NCBI RefSeq assembly: GCF_001757355.1 | Contig: NZ_MINO01000041.1 | Location: 1-33,319, forward strand | Direction: 5' to 3' | Source: Sphingobium phenoxybenzoativorans | GTDB taxonomy: Bacteria; Pseudomonadota; Alphaproteobacteria; Sphingomonadales; Sphingomonadaceae | Length of the DNA: 33,319 nt | Shown here: positions 7,614 through 15,927 of the stretch, in pieces | Numbering within the stretch: the first letter of the stretch is position 1 | Layout: each line of letters opens with the position of its first letter | Notes under the pieces: generated by a model | Told to the model about the DNA's origin: nothing | Seen by the model: the letters and a program-made list of their open reading frames with translations, nothing else | Databases searched by the model: none | Position numbers and translations under genes: made by a program

Positions 7614-8450
7614 ATGTCCATTGGGACCAGCCTGATCGTCCTGCTCGCGGCGATCCTCCATGCGAGCTGGAACGCCCTCCTACGCGGCGGCGGCGATCGG
7701 CTTTGGTCGATGACGATCATGTGCCTCGCCATCGCTCTCGCCTGCGCCGTGATGGTGCCCTTTGTGCCGATTCCTACAACCGCGAGCTGGGGTTGCGTCG
7801 CCTTGTCGGCGCTGCTTCACACGGGGTACAATCTCTTCCTCGTGCGCACCTACCGGCAAGGCGATCTCGGGCAGACCTACCCGATCGCCCGCGGGGCCTC
7901 GCCGCTGCTGGTATCGCTCGGCGCCGCGATCTTCGCGCGCGAGCTACCCGGCGTGCTCAATCTGGCAGGTGTCCTGCTGGTGTCGGGCGGCATCATTGCG
8001 CTGGCCTTTCAGGGAAGCACCATCGGCCGGCAGACCCTGCTCTTCGCGCTCGGTACCGGCTGCTTCATCGGCGCCTACAGCGTAACCGACGGCATCGGCG
8101 CCCGGCTTTCGGGCTCGCCGGTCGGCTACACGGTCTGGATGTGCCTGTGGTGGGGTTTGCTCGCGCCTACGACTTACGTTCTCCTGCGCGATGTTCGCTC
8201 TCTGTTGCGCGGGCGACGGGAGACGCTGATGGCGGCGGGTGGCGGGCTTGCCTCGTTACTGGCCTATGGCATCGTCATCGTCGCGATGGCGCGAGGTGCG
8301 ATGGGGCCGGTGTCGGCTCTGCGCGAGACGAGTGTCGTATTCGCCGCCCTGATCGGACGCTTTTTCCTCCACGAACGTCTCAGTCGCTACCGGATCACGG
8401 CCTGCCTGGTGGTGGCGGTGGGAGCGGTCCTGATTGGGCATGCGGGATGA
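7614..8450 (+). CDS. EamA/DMT-superfamily transporter
   Basis: The product is 278 residues with about ten hydrophobic segments in two repeated halves, the drug/metabolite transporter layout. Features include ILHASWNALLRGGGDRLWSM at the N-terminus, TYPIARGASPLLVSLGAAIF at the end of the first EamA half and GPVSALRETSVVFAALIGRF near the end of the second. It resides in the inner membrane and probably exports a small metabolite; the substrate is unknown. ATG 7614 is chosen because the upstream open frame (from 7461) is only the shadow of the VOC gene. Confidence 0.9.
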   Translation: MSIGTSLIVLLAAILHASWNALLRGGGDRLWSMTIMCLAIALACAVMVPFVPIPTTASWGCVALSALLHTGYNLFLVRTYRQGDLGQTYPIARGASPLLVSLGAAIFARELPGVLNLAGVLLVSGGIIALAFQGSTIGRQTLLFALGTGCFIGAYSVTDGIGARLSGSPVGYTVWMCLWWGLLAPTTYVLLRDVRSLLRGRRETLMAAGGGLASLLAYGIVIVAMARGAMGPVSALRETSVVFAALIGRFFLHERLSRYRITACLVVAVGAVLIGHAG

Positions 8451-9169
8451 CGACCCATCCGACAGAATTGCAACGCTCATCCATCAATCAGGTCGCCGCG
8501 CCCTTTCACGAAAATACTATCGCTTTTGGAACAGCACGAACCGACCAATTCCGGCCGCTCGGGCGCCGATGTTAAATCCTCAGGTGCCGACAGTCCGCTA
8601 TCCTCCGTGGTCAACTTCGCTCGCTTTTTTCGCGGCGATCTTAGCGCTCGCGGCCTTTAGCGGGCGCGAAACGGGGCATGCTTCTTGGGCGTAGGTGTTG
8701 AAACCACAAAAAGGCGTTTTCCGCGAGGGTGCATCCACGAACGATGGGATCGCGCCGACAAAGGCCTTGTCCGATGAGCCTATCGGTAATCGCTGCCGGA
8801 TAACGTATCAACCAAACACGTCGTCCGACCTCTCCGGCGAATTCTCATGATGGGCAAGGGCAAAATATGCCAAGCCCATCTCTCGCGCGATGACGTCCAT
8901 CATCGTCGCTAGCTCGGCATTCGAGGTTACCGATCTGAGGGCGCGGACCACGGCGTCGGTCAAAGACAGGCATGTAATGCGCCGCCACCGCATGCGATCA
9001 CCGTCCCAAAGCCGTGGATCCAGGTCGATTTTTCTGGGCGTTGGCAGACCTCCGGCGCTGATCCAGAACTAAGTTTTCAGGGTTGCATGCTCATCAAGCT
9101 ACCGGCGCTGCGATGACCTGCGAGAAGCCATGCTCGCAGACGTCCCTCAATCGCATGGATTCCTGGCGT
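8451..9169. other. 719-bp interval, only the LuxR remnant recognised
   Basis: Apart from the LuxR fragment (8700-8993) I see no gene between the EamA stop and the end of the long reverse operon. A 7-bp inverted repeat (TTTCGCG at 8628, CGCGAAA at 8665) is too widely spaced for a clear terminator. The forward open frame 8434-8694 has no recognisable protein character. The interval looks like decayed intergenic DNA at a join between two gene blocks. Confidence 0.5.
8700..8993 (-). pseudogene. Remnant of a LuxR-type autoinducer-binding domain
   Basis: Reading the reverse strand from 8993, LTDAVVRALRSVTSNAELAT, then MMDVIAREMGLAYFALAHHE matches the N-terminal part of a LuxR-family acyl-homoserine-lactone-binding domain. 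That frame stops at TGA 8810-8808. A neighbouring frame continues the family pattern: YPAAITDRLIGQGL, CRRDPIVRG, LAENAFLW, to about 8706. After that similarity is lost, and no LuxR HTH domain follows. The gene is therefore both frameshifted near 8815-8830 and truncated by about two thirds. It is a fossil of a quorum-sensing or LuxR-solo regulator, not functional. Confidence 0.65.
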
Positions 9170-10051
9170 TCAGCGCGAAAAGTAAGATGGGTTCGCGAGA
9201 TCTTCCAGAAGCTTAGGACCGGCGGGTTTCCAGCCCAGAAGTTCCCGAGTGTGTGCGCTAGACGTTGGGGCATCGTTTTCTACAAACCCCGCGAACCACC
9301 CAAAATGTTCGCGCGGGCGTACCTCGACGGGCAGTCCGAGATTGTGGCCAATCGCTTCGGCGATAGCACGCATCGAAACCCCTTCCTCTGCGCAGGCATG
9401 GAATGCCGGCATTGGCACGCTGGCCTCAAGCGCCAACCGATAGACGGAGCCGACATCTGAAACATGCACAGCGCACCATCGGTTGGAGCCATCTCCAATG
9501 TAAGCCGAGACACCTTTCTCGCGTGCGAGATCAGCCAACATGGCAAGGAACATCCGATCGCCAACACCATGCACCGTCGGGGCAAGTCTCACCACCCCGA
9601 TGCGCACGCCGCGCGCAGCCATGGTCTGAACTGCCGCTTCCGTCTTGCGGGGGTATTTCGGGTCTGACAGTGGCGCCATATCCGCTTCGGTCGCGACGCG
9701 TCCGGGCGCGAGCATCAACAGGCCGGTGGTGACAAGGATCGGCTTCTGGGTGCCGACCAACGGCTCACTCATGGCCTCGATCACGCGTCGATCCTGTTCG
9801 CTATTCTCCGCGAATTTCGAGAAATCATGGCCAAAAGCGGTGTGTACGACAGCGTCTGCTTGGCTCGCCGCTTCGACCAGTAAGTCGACGTTCTCGAGCG
9901 AACCAAGCACCGGTGTTACGCCTTTCGCAGATAATGCGGCTGCATTTTTATCAGATCGGCAAAGACCGCTAACCTGATGACCTGCAGCAAGAAGTTCATC
10001 AACCACTGCACTGGCAATCCAGCCGGTGGAACCCGTTACAAATACTTGCAT
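9170..10051 (-). CDS. Epimerase-like extended-SDR NAD(P)-dependent oxidoreductase
   Basis: The product is 293 residues. It starts MQVFVTGSTGWIASAVVDEL, an atypical SDR dinucleotide motif (GxTGxxA), with SLENVDLLVEAASQADAVVHTAF following. The family includes dihydroflavonol-4-reductase and cinnamoyl-CoA-reductase-like enzymes that reduce carbonyls. The usual YxxxK is seen as YPRKTEAAV (Y-P-R-K). The C-terminal FHACAEEGVSMRAIAEAIG, followed by NLGLPVEV, matches the family. ATG 10051 is supported by AGGGAA upstream and by the start of the fold; the 91 upstream codons are the shadow of the SDR gene. It is the last gene of the 14-gene operon, 11 bases after the preceding stop. Confidence 0.9.
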   Translation of the reverse strand: MQVFVTGSTGWIASAVVDELLAAGHQVSGLCRSDKNAAALSAKGVTPVLGSLENVDLLVEAASQADAVVHTAFGHDFSKFAENSEQDRRVIEAMSEPLVGTQKPILVTTGLLMLAPGRVATEADMAPLSDPKYPRKTEAAVQTMAARGVRIGVVRLAPTVHGVGDRMFLAMLADLAREKGVSAYIGDGSNRWCAVHVSDVGSVYRLALEASVPMPAFHACAEEGVSMRAIAEAIGHNLGLPVEVRPREHFGWFAGFVENDAPTSSAHTRELLGWKPAGPKLLEDLANPSYFSR

Positions 10052-10062
10052 GTTAGTTTCCC

Positions 10063-10872
10063 TTATTCGTGAGCCAAGGGACCCGAAGCGGTTGCTGGCA
10101 AGCTGCTCGCGACATATCCGCCGTCCAGTGAAATGACCTGTCCGGACAGGTATGAAGCTCGTGCCGACGCAAGGAAGGCAATCAGATCGCCGACTTCGGA
10201 AACGTCCGCAGCGCGCTTGAATGGCAGGTGGGAATGAAGTTCGGTCCAACGCGCAGGGTCGCCGAGCCTTTCTTTTGCCCGCTCTGAAAAGGCGGCAACA
10301 TTCTTCTCTGTGTTGACCACCCAAGAATTGATTCCGACGATCCGGATATTCGATTGAGAAAGATCGTGCGCGAGCCCCTGCGTCACGCTTGTGAGCGCCG
10401 AACAGCTGGCGGCGGAGTAGATCGCCTTATTGGACGGCACCTCCCCGATAGCGCCGATCATATTCACGATCACCCCACCCCCACGGGCGCGCAGAACGGG
10501 CACGAATGCCCGCATCATTCGAATATAGCCGAACGGCTTTATCGACCAGTTGTGCATCCATTGCTCGTCTGGCACCTGCTCGAGCGATCCGCCGGACGGG
10601 GTGTTCGCATTATTTACGAGGATATCGATGTCCACATTCTCTTTAGCGATCCGGTCGGGGATAGCCGGGTCGTACAAATCCGCCGAAAGTGTCCGCACGT
10701 CGACACCATGCTGACGGAGCTCATCAGCGGCAGTTGAAAGACGAGCTTCATCTCGTGCGACCAGCGTCAGATCGACGCCTTCGGCTGCAAGCTGGTGCGC
10801 AATTCCAAAGCCGATACCCTTGCTGCCGCCTGTAATCAGCGCGCGCTTCCCATACAGTCCTAAATCCATCAC
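10063..10872 (-). CDS. Short-chain dehydrogenase/reductase with altered active site
   Basis: The product is 269 residues. The cofactor motif is intact (ALITGGSKGIGFGIA, residues 11-25; NNAN at 87-90), and the C-terminus YLSGQVISLDGGY is typical of classical SDRs. The catalytic YxxxK is instead Y152-SAA-S156, and the usual catalytic Ser region reads VNMIGAIG, without serine. A subgroup of SDRs with this pattern exists; whether they catalyse an oxidoreduction in the standard way is unclear. The ATG pair at 10872/10869 leaves the start ambiguous by one codon. It lies between the SDR5C-like gene and the epimerase gene. Confidence 0.9.
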   Translation of the reverse strand: MMDLGLYGKRALITGGSKGIGFGIAHQLAAEGVDLTLVARDEARLSTAADELRQHGVDVRTLSADLYDPAIPDRIAKENVDIDILVNNANTPSGGSLEQVPDEQWMHNWSIKPFGYIRMMRAFVPVLRARGGGVIVNMIGAIGEVPSNKAIYSAASCSALTSVTQGLAHDLSQSNIRIVGINSWVVNTEKNVAAFSERAKERLGDPARWTELHSHLPFKRAADVSEVGDLIAFLASARASYLSGQVISLDGGYVASSLPATASGPLAHE

Positions 10873-10941
10873 TGTTCCTTTCGATACTGGGCTGACCCAC
10901 CGTCTTCACTCTAGACGGTCATCACATCGGACCAATCCACG

Positions 10942-11703
10942 CTATCTCGGTGCCATTCGGATCGCGCCATCAAGGCGAATGACCTCGCCATTAAGCATTG
11001 GATTGCCGATGACAGTCTGGACAAGGCATGCATATTCGGACGGCTGACCCAAGCGACTGGGATGCGGCACCTGCCTTCCCAGCGAATCTTGAATTTCCTG
11101 TGAGAAGCTGGCCATCATCGGTGTCAGGAAGATGCCGGGCGCGATCGCCATCACCCGGATGCGGTGCTGGGCCAAATCTCGAGCGGCAGGCAATGTCAGG
11201 CCTGCGACCCCCGCTTTGGACGATGCATAGGCTGCTTGGCCGATCTGCCCGTCATAGGCCGCGACAGAGGCAGTGTTAATGAACACGCCCGCTTCCTCGC
11301 CATCCACGCCCGCGGCGATGAGTCGGCTCGCGGTCTTCGAGATCAAGTTGAATGTGCCAATCAGATTGATCTCGACCGCACGGCGGTAGGCATCAAGGCT
11401 GTGTGCTGCTCCATTCTTGTCGACGATCCGGATCGCTGGCGCGATGCCAGCGCAATTCACCAGGATGCGAGCGCCCCCATTTGCTGTCTCGGCCTTCTCC
11501 AGTGCGGATGCCACTCCGGCATCGTCGGTTACGTCGACAGCCTCGTAGGCGATGCCCAATTTCGACGAGATTTCGTAGCCTGCATCGCGATTAAGGTCGA
11601 ATATGGTCACCAGTGCGCCATTCTTCGCCAGCATCTCGGCTGTGGCATATCCCAAGCCGGAGCCGCCGCCCGTAACGATTGCAGCAATTCCATCAATGTG
11701 CAT
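10942..11703 (-). CDS. SDR, 3-hydroxyacyl-CoA dehydrogenase type (HSD10/SDR5C-like)
   Basis: The product is 253 residues. TGGGSGLGYATAEML binds NAD; the active site is intact (NTASVAAYDGQIGQAAYASSK with the Ser, Tyr and Lys). The segments AAYDGQIGQAAYASSKAGV, LPAARDLAQHRIRVMAIAPG and FLTPMMASF are typical of type-2 3-hydroxyacyl-CoA dehydrogenases, which also oxidise 2-methyl-3-hydroxybutyryl-CoA. This fits beta-oxidation of a branched acyl-CoA next to the thiolase and dehydrogenase. ATG 11703 is one base after the thiolase stop, so translation is coupled. The assignment to acyl-CoA substrates is family knowledge plus context. Confidence 0.92.
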   Translation of the reverse strand: MHIDGIAAIVTGGGSGLGYATAEMLAKNGALVTIFDLNRDAGYEISSKLGIAYEAVDVTDDAGVASALEKAETANGGARILVNCAGIAPAIRIVDKNGAAHSLDAYRRAVEINLIGTFNLISKTASRLIAAGVDGEEAGVFINTASVAAYDGQIGQAAYASSKAGVAGLTLPAARDLAQHRIRVMAIAPGIFLTPMMASFSQEIQDSLGRQVPHPSRLGQPSEYACLVQTVIGNPMLNGEVIRLDGAIRMAPR

Positions 11704-11704
11704 T

Positions 11705-12899
11705 TTAGTGCTTCCCGACCAGTTCGATTGCGACCGCGGTTGCTTCTCCGCCGCCGATGCATAGCGATGCGACACCACGCCGGCCGCCGCGCCCTTTCAG
11801 GGCCGCGACGAGCGTCGCGATGATCCTGGCACCGGATGCTCCGATTGGATGGCCCAGCGCTGTTGCTCCGCCATTGATGTTCAATCTGTCGCGCGGGATG
11901 CTGAGCTCACGCTCGGCAATCATCGCCACGATCGCGAAGGCTTCGTTGACCTCGAACAGGTCGACGTCGGCGACCGTCCATTCCGCCTTCGCCAGCACTT
12001 TGCGGATGGCATGGACCGGTGCGGTAGTGAACTGAGCCGGTTCATGTGCATGCGCTGCGGATGCGACAATCACCGCTTCCTGCGCCAACCCGTGGAGTTC
12101 CGCCACGGACCTACGGGTGAGGGCCAGCGCCGCCGCCCCATCGGAAATGGATGCCGACGTGGCAGCCGTGATCGATCCGTCCTTCGCGAATGCCGGCTTG
12201 AGCGTGGGGACTTTCTCGGGCCGCGCTTTTTGCCGGCTGTTCATCCTCCGCAACGATGATCTCGCCATTTCGGCCAGGGACAGTCACGTGCGTCAGCTCT
12301 GTCGCGAAGAGGTGGCTCGCGACCGCATTCTTGGCGCGAGAGAGGCTGAGGAGGGCATATTCTTCCTGCTCTGCGCGGCTGAACTGATAGTCTCGCGCGC
12401 TGTCTTCAGCGAAGGCGCCCATCGGCTTGCCTCGATCATAGGCGTCTTCAAGGCCGTCCGTCATCATGGAATCAATTATTGTATCGTGCCCGATGCGTGC
12501 GCCGGACCGGTGTTTGGCGAGCAGGAAGGGGGCGTTGGTCATACTCTCCATGCCGCCGGCGACGATTATATCGGCCGCGCCCGCTGCCAGCGCTTCTGCT
12601 GCCATGATCGTCGCCTGCATGCCCGATCCGCACATCTTGTTGACTGTGGTCGCTTCGACTGAAAGAGGAAGCCCCGCCTTGATCGCGACCTGCCTGGCCG
12701 GAGCTTGGCCCTGGCCGGCAGGCAAGACGCAACCCATGTAGATGCGATCAATCGCATTTGCCGGAACGGCGGCCCGCTCTACAGCCGCACGGACAGCGGC
12801 AGCGCCTAAATGGGCTGCGGTGACGCGGGCGAAAGCACCTTGGAATGCGGCCATCGGCGTGCGCGCAAATCCCGCGATTACGATCGGATCGATGTTCAT
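11705..12899 (-). pseudogene. Thiolase (acetyl-CoA C-acyltransferase), frameshifted
   Basis: Two adjoining frames together make one normal-length thiolase (about 397 residues). The 5' part (12899 down to about 12232) holds the nucleophile C90 in TTVNKMCGSGMQA and the VAGGMESMTNAPFLL segment. The 3' part (about 12226 to 11705) holds VPTLKPAFAKDGSITAATSA, NEAFAIVAM, NGGATALGHPIGASGARI and CIGGGEATA. The join is at a run of five T (12227-12231; five A in the coding strand), where four would keep VAEDEQPAKARPEKV in frame. Either the gene is inactive or the base is a homopolymer error. All catalytic residues (Cys, His, Cys) survive across the two frames. Expected role: last step of beta-oxidation. 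Confidence 0.88.
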
Positions 12900-12920
12900 G
12901 GATTGCTCCTCGAAAAGGAT

Positions 12921-14048
12921 TTACAGGGCACGGGCGATGACCATTCGCTGGATGTCCGAGGTACCTTCGTAAATTTGGCAGACCCGTACATCGCGATAGA
13001 TTTTGGCCAGCCCGAACTCTTCAAGATAGCCGTAGCCGCCCAGCGTCTGGATCGCTCCCGACACGACAGCCTCGGCCATCTCCGAGGCGAACAGCTTCGC
13101 CATTGATGCTTCGGTCAGACAGGAGCGGTTGGCGTCCTTGAGCGAGGCGGCATGCAGGACGAGATGGCGGGACGCCTCGAGTTTAGCGAGCATATCGGCC
13201 AGCCGGAAGCCCACGGCCTGATGCTCAATGATGGCCTTGCCCATCGACCGGCGATCCTTGGCGTAACCAACGGCAATCTCTAGCGCGGCTTGGGCCATGC
13301 CGACACATTGCGCTGCGATACCAATGCGTCCGGTTTCCAGATTGGAAAGCGCGATGCGGTAGCCCTCGCCGGGAGGGCCGAATAGCGCCTCCTCTCCGAT
13401 TACCATATCATCGAACCGCAAAGCGCATGTGTCGGAGGCGGCTTGGCCCAGTTTGTGTTCAACCTTGTCGACAACGTAGCCCGGCGTGTTGGTGGGCACG
13501 AGGAACGCGGAAATGCCCTTCTTTCCTGCCGCAGGATCGGTGACCGCGAACACGATCGCGACCCCGGCGATCTTGCCGGAGGTGATGAACTGCTTCGCAC
13601 CGTTAATCTTCCAGCCACCCTCGACTCTTTCGGCTCGTGTGCGCAGCGCTGCGGCGTCTGACCCGGCGTCGGACTCGGTAAGGGCGAAGGCGCCAATCAT
13701 CCGCCCGGCGATCAGGTCGGGTAGGAAGCGGGACTTCTGCGCCTCGCTGCCATACCGCAGAATACCGTACACGATCAGGCTGTTTTGGATGGAAATGATG
13801 GTAGAGAGCGCACCATCGGCAGCCGCGATTTCTATAAGAGCCAAGGCGTAGCTGACCATGTCGGCCTCGGTTCCGCCCACGCCCTCGGGTGCTGTCATCC
13901 CGAGCAACCCCAGTCCAGCGAGTTCCGCGAACAAACCATCCGGATATCCCCCGGCGGCCTCGAAACCCATCGTGTCGGGGCGCAGTCTATCTTGCGCATA
14001 ACTGCGTACGCCCTCGCGAATTGCTTCCTGCGTCTCGGTCAGGATCAT
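12921..14048 (-). CDS. Acyl-CoA dehydrogenase
   Basis: The product is 375 residues, standard length. Visible motifs in order: FALTESDAGSDAAALRTRAE (FAD contact), WKINGAKQFITSGKIAGVAI, LSNLETGRIGIAAQCVGMAQ, SMGKAIIEHQAVGFRLADM, TLGGYGYLEEFGLAKIYRD, and YEGTSDIQ with the catalytic base Glu361. It belongs with short/branched-chain acyl-CoA dehydrogenases, which introduce the alpha,beta double bond and pass electrons to ETF. The ATG overlaps the GFA stop (ATGA), and the thiolase starts 21 bases downstream. No enoyl-CoA hydratase gene follows. Confidence 0.95.
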   Translation of the reverse strand: MILTETQEAIREGVRSYAQDRLRPDTMGFEAAGGYPDGLFAELAGLGLLGMTAPEGVGGTEADMVSYALALIEIAAADGALSTIISIQNSLIVYGILRYGSEAQKSRFLPDLIAGRMIGAFALTESDAGSDAAALRTRAERVEGGWKINGAKQFITSGKIAGVAIVFAVTDPAAGKKGISAFLVPTNTPGYVVDKVEHKLGQAASDTCALRFDDMVIGEEALFGPPGEGYRIALSNLETGRIGIAAQCVGMAQAALEIAVGYAKDRRSMGKAIIEHQAVGFRLADMLAKLEASRHLVLHAASLKDANRSCLTEASMAKLFASEMAEAVVSGAIQTLGGYGYLEEFGLAKIYRDVRVCQIYEGTSDIQRMVIARAL

Positions 14049-14539
14049 GGACGTATTCTCCGATCATCTTGGATTATATTAGGCGCGGCGTAGGGTGCAT
14101 TGCCGGAATATTCCGTCGTTCCTGGCGGCACCTGTACCCATGGGTGTCTGAATTCACTCCAGACGAGGCGTTCCGGAACTGGAAAGCTCTTGTCGGCGAA
14201 GGCGCCCACGGCGACCGCGACCTTGCCAGGGCGAAACTCGGGGAACCAATGCAATGTTGTGCCGCACCGGGCGCAGAAGTGGAAAGTCACATTTGCGCCG
14301 CTGTCGCCGCTGCGCATGAAAGTCTGTGACAGTCCCATTACGGTGACGAGTTGCTCGACGTCGTAGAAAGCCTGGACAGCCACGAGGCTTCCGCGCCGGC
14401 GCTGGCAGTGGCGGCAGCAGCAACTTGACACGACCGAAGGCGGCCCTTTCAAGGTGACGCGCAGTTCCCCGCAGACGCATGACGCCTCGCTCCGAGAGAG
14501 CTTCGCTCCCGCTCCCTCCCGATCCTGGACCGACCCCAT
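14045..14539 (-). CDS. GFA-family (CENP-V-like) zinc protein
   Basis: The product is 164 residues. Cysteines follow the GFA domain pattern: C21 and C23 (CVCGELRV), C40/C42/C45 (SCCCRHCQRRRGS), and C89/C92 (FHFCARCGTTLHW). The family was named for glutathione-dependent formaldehyde activation, but most members have no proven activity; they bind zinc. ATG 14539 overlaps the stop of the upstream gene as ATGA, and its own stop overlaps the acyl-CoA dehydrogenase start, so it is embedded in the operon. It might handle formaldehyde or a thiol adduct released by the pathway; this is speculation. Confidence 0.87.
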   Translation of the reverse strand: MGSVQDREGAGAKLSRSEASCVCGELRVTLKGPPSVVSSCCCRHCQRRRGSLVAVQAFYDVEQLVTVMGLSQTFMRSGDSGANVTFHFCARCGTTLHWFPEFRPGKVAVAVGAFADKSFPVPERLVWSEFRHPWVQVPPGTTEYSGNAPYAAPNIIQDDRRIRP

Positions 14540-15471
14540 CAGAATGAAACCTGGTCCGCGCCCTTCAGCGCCAGGATCTCGCGCGCCTCATCAGGCGTGG
14601 CGACCTCCAGGCCGAGACCTTCGATGATCTGCCGCACCCTCGTGACCTGCTCGGCGTTGGTCTCCGCAAGTTTGCCATGTCCGATCCACAGATTGTCCTC
14701 CAGGCCGACGCGGACATGCCCACCCATTGCTGCCGCGGTCGCGGCGATCTGCATCTGGCCGCGGCCGGCACCCAAAACAGACCAGCGCAGGTCGTCGCCA
14801 AACAGCCGAACGGCGGTGCGGTGCATGTGAAGTATATCTTCGGGATGTTGGCCGATGCCGCCCAGGATGCCGAACACATTCTGGACGAAGAAAGGCGGCT
14901 TCACCAAGCCACGTTCGATGAAATGCGCCAGGTTGTAGAGGTGAGCAGTATCATAACACTCGAACTCGAAACGGGTACCGGCATCGCCGCAAGTCTTGAG
15001 CACGTAGGTAATATCGCGAAAGGTGTTGCGGAAGATCAAGTCCTCCGACCCTTCCAGATAAGGCCTCTCCCAATCGTACCTGAAGTCGTTGTAGCGCTTT
15101 AGCATCGGGAATAGACCGAAATTCATCGAGCCCATATTGAGGCTGGCGACCTCCGGGCGGAATTGTGCAGCCGGCTTGACCCGCTCATCGACCAGCAAGG
15201 CGGGCGAGCCGCCCGTTGTGAGATTGACGACGACATCGCTGGATTGTTTGATCGCCCGGAGGAAAGGCAGAAACGCTTCCGGCCGTTGGTCCGGCCTGCC
15301 GGTTTCGAGATCCCTGGCGTGTAAGTGGACGATCGCGGCTCCCGCTGCCGCCGCACCAATCGCCGACTCTGAAATCTCTGCGGCGGTGATCGGAAGGAAG
15401 GGCGACATCGACGGCGTGTGAATCGATCCGGTGATGGCGCAGGAGATGATGACCTTGCGAGGCTGTGCCAT
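14539..15471 (-). CDS. Beta-keto acid cleavage enzyme (BKACE/Kce family, DUF849)
   Basis: The product is 310 residues, normal length. The TIM-barrel begins VIISCAITGSIHTPSMSP; zinc ligands are expected at H49 and H51 in IVHLHARD, with a glutamate in VRVGLEDNLWIGHGKLA. Members combine a beta-keto acid with acetyl-CoA to give acetoacetate and a shortened acyl-CoA; the prototype cleaves 3-keto-5-aminohexanoate, and relatives act on dehydrocarnitine. Here it sits with a CoA ligase, racemase and beta-oxidation genes, offering a thiolase-independent cleavage step. The real substrate cannot be read from sequence. It begins 60 bases after the VOC gene. Confidence 0.93.
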   Translation of the reverse strand: MAQPRKVIISCAITGSIHTPSMSPFLPITAAEISESAIGAAAAGAAIVHLHARDLETGRPDQRPEAFLPFLRAIKQSSDVVVNLTTGGSPALLVDERVKPAAQFRPEVASLNMGSMNFGLFPMLKRYNDFRYDWERPYLEGSEDLIFRNTFRDITYVLKTCGDAGTRFEFECYDTAHLYNLAHFIERGLVKPPFFVQNVFGILGGIGQHPEDILHMHRTAVRLFGDDLRWSVLGAGRGQMQIAATAAAMGGHVRVGLEDNLWIGHGKLAETNAEQVTRVRQIIEGLGLEVATPDEAREILALKGADQVSF

Positions 15472-15531
15472 ATGAGTTGTTCCTATACTTCAAGGGTTGG
15501 CTCGACCGATCTGGAGTGAGCGGAATAGAGC

Positions 15532-15927
15532 TTATCGCCGTTCAACGAATTCGATGATTGTGCCGTCGGGGTCGCGGACCATCGCAATGAACACCCCTGG
15601 ACGAAGCTCGAGCCTGTGCTTTTCGAAAGGCACTCCAGCCTGCTCGCAAGTGGCGCAAATCTCGTCGATATTCCGGACGGGGAAGGTCAAATAGCGAATG
15701 CCCCTCTGGTCCTCGATTTTCGGCCGGTTGGCGGCGGCCGGCACAAGCGGATCGACGAGCTTGACGAAGCTCTCGCCGAAGCGGAGGCGGTGAAAGCGAC
15801 CGAACCAAACCTCGATTTCCTCGACCTTTTCGAGGCCGAGAATCGTCTGGTAGAAAGCGAGGCTACGATCGATGTCAGACACGAGAATGCCGACGTCGAT
15901 TGCCTGTCTGTCGGGCGTGATAGTCAC
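15532..15927 (-). CDS. VOC (glyoxalase-fold) protein, methylmalonyl-CoA-epimerase-like shape
   Basis: The product is 131 residues with a full glyoxalase-like domain: IDVGILVSDIDRSLAFYQTI at the start and VFIAMVRDPDGTIIEFVERR at the end, with the metal-ligand Glu in IIEF. Single-domain members include glyoxalase I, epimerases and dioxygenase-like enzymes, so function is open. The ATG overlaps the racemase stop as ATGA, placing it firmly in the operon. A lactoyl- or acyl-CoA isomerisation would fit the racemase neighbour, but this is inference. Confidence 0.9.
   Translation of the reverse strand: MTITPDRQAIDVGILVSDIDRSLAFYQTILGLEKVEEIEVWFGRFHRLRFGESFVKLVDPLVPAAANRPKIEDQRGIRYLTFPVRNIDEICATCEQAGVPFEKHRLELRPGVFIAMVRDPDGTIIEFVERR

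Noticed and set aside
7703..8575. Forward open frame of 290 codons overlapping the EamA transporter
   Set aside because: The transporter frame has membrane helices; this frame is arginine-rich shadow sequence.
8628..8671. 7-bp inverted repeat as a terminator
   Set aside because: The loop is 30 bases and no T-run follows the second arm.
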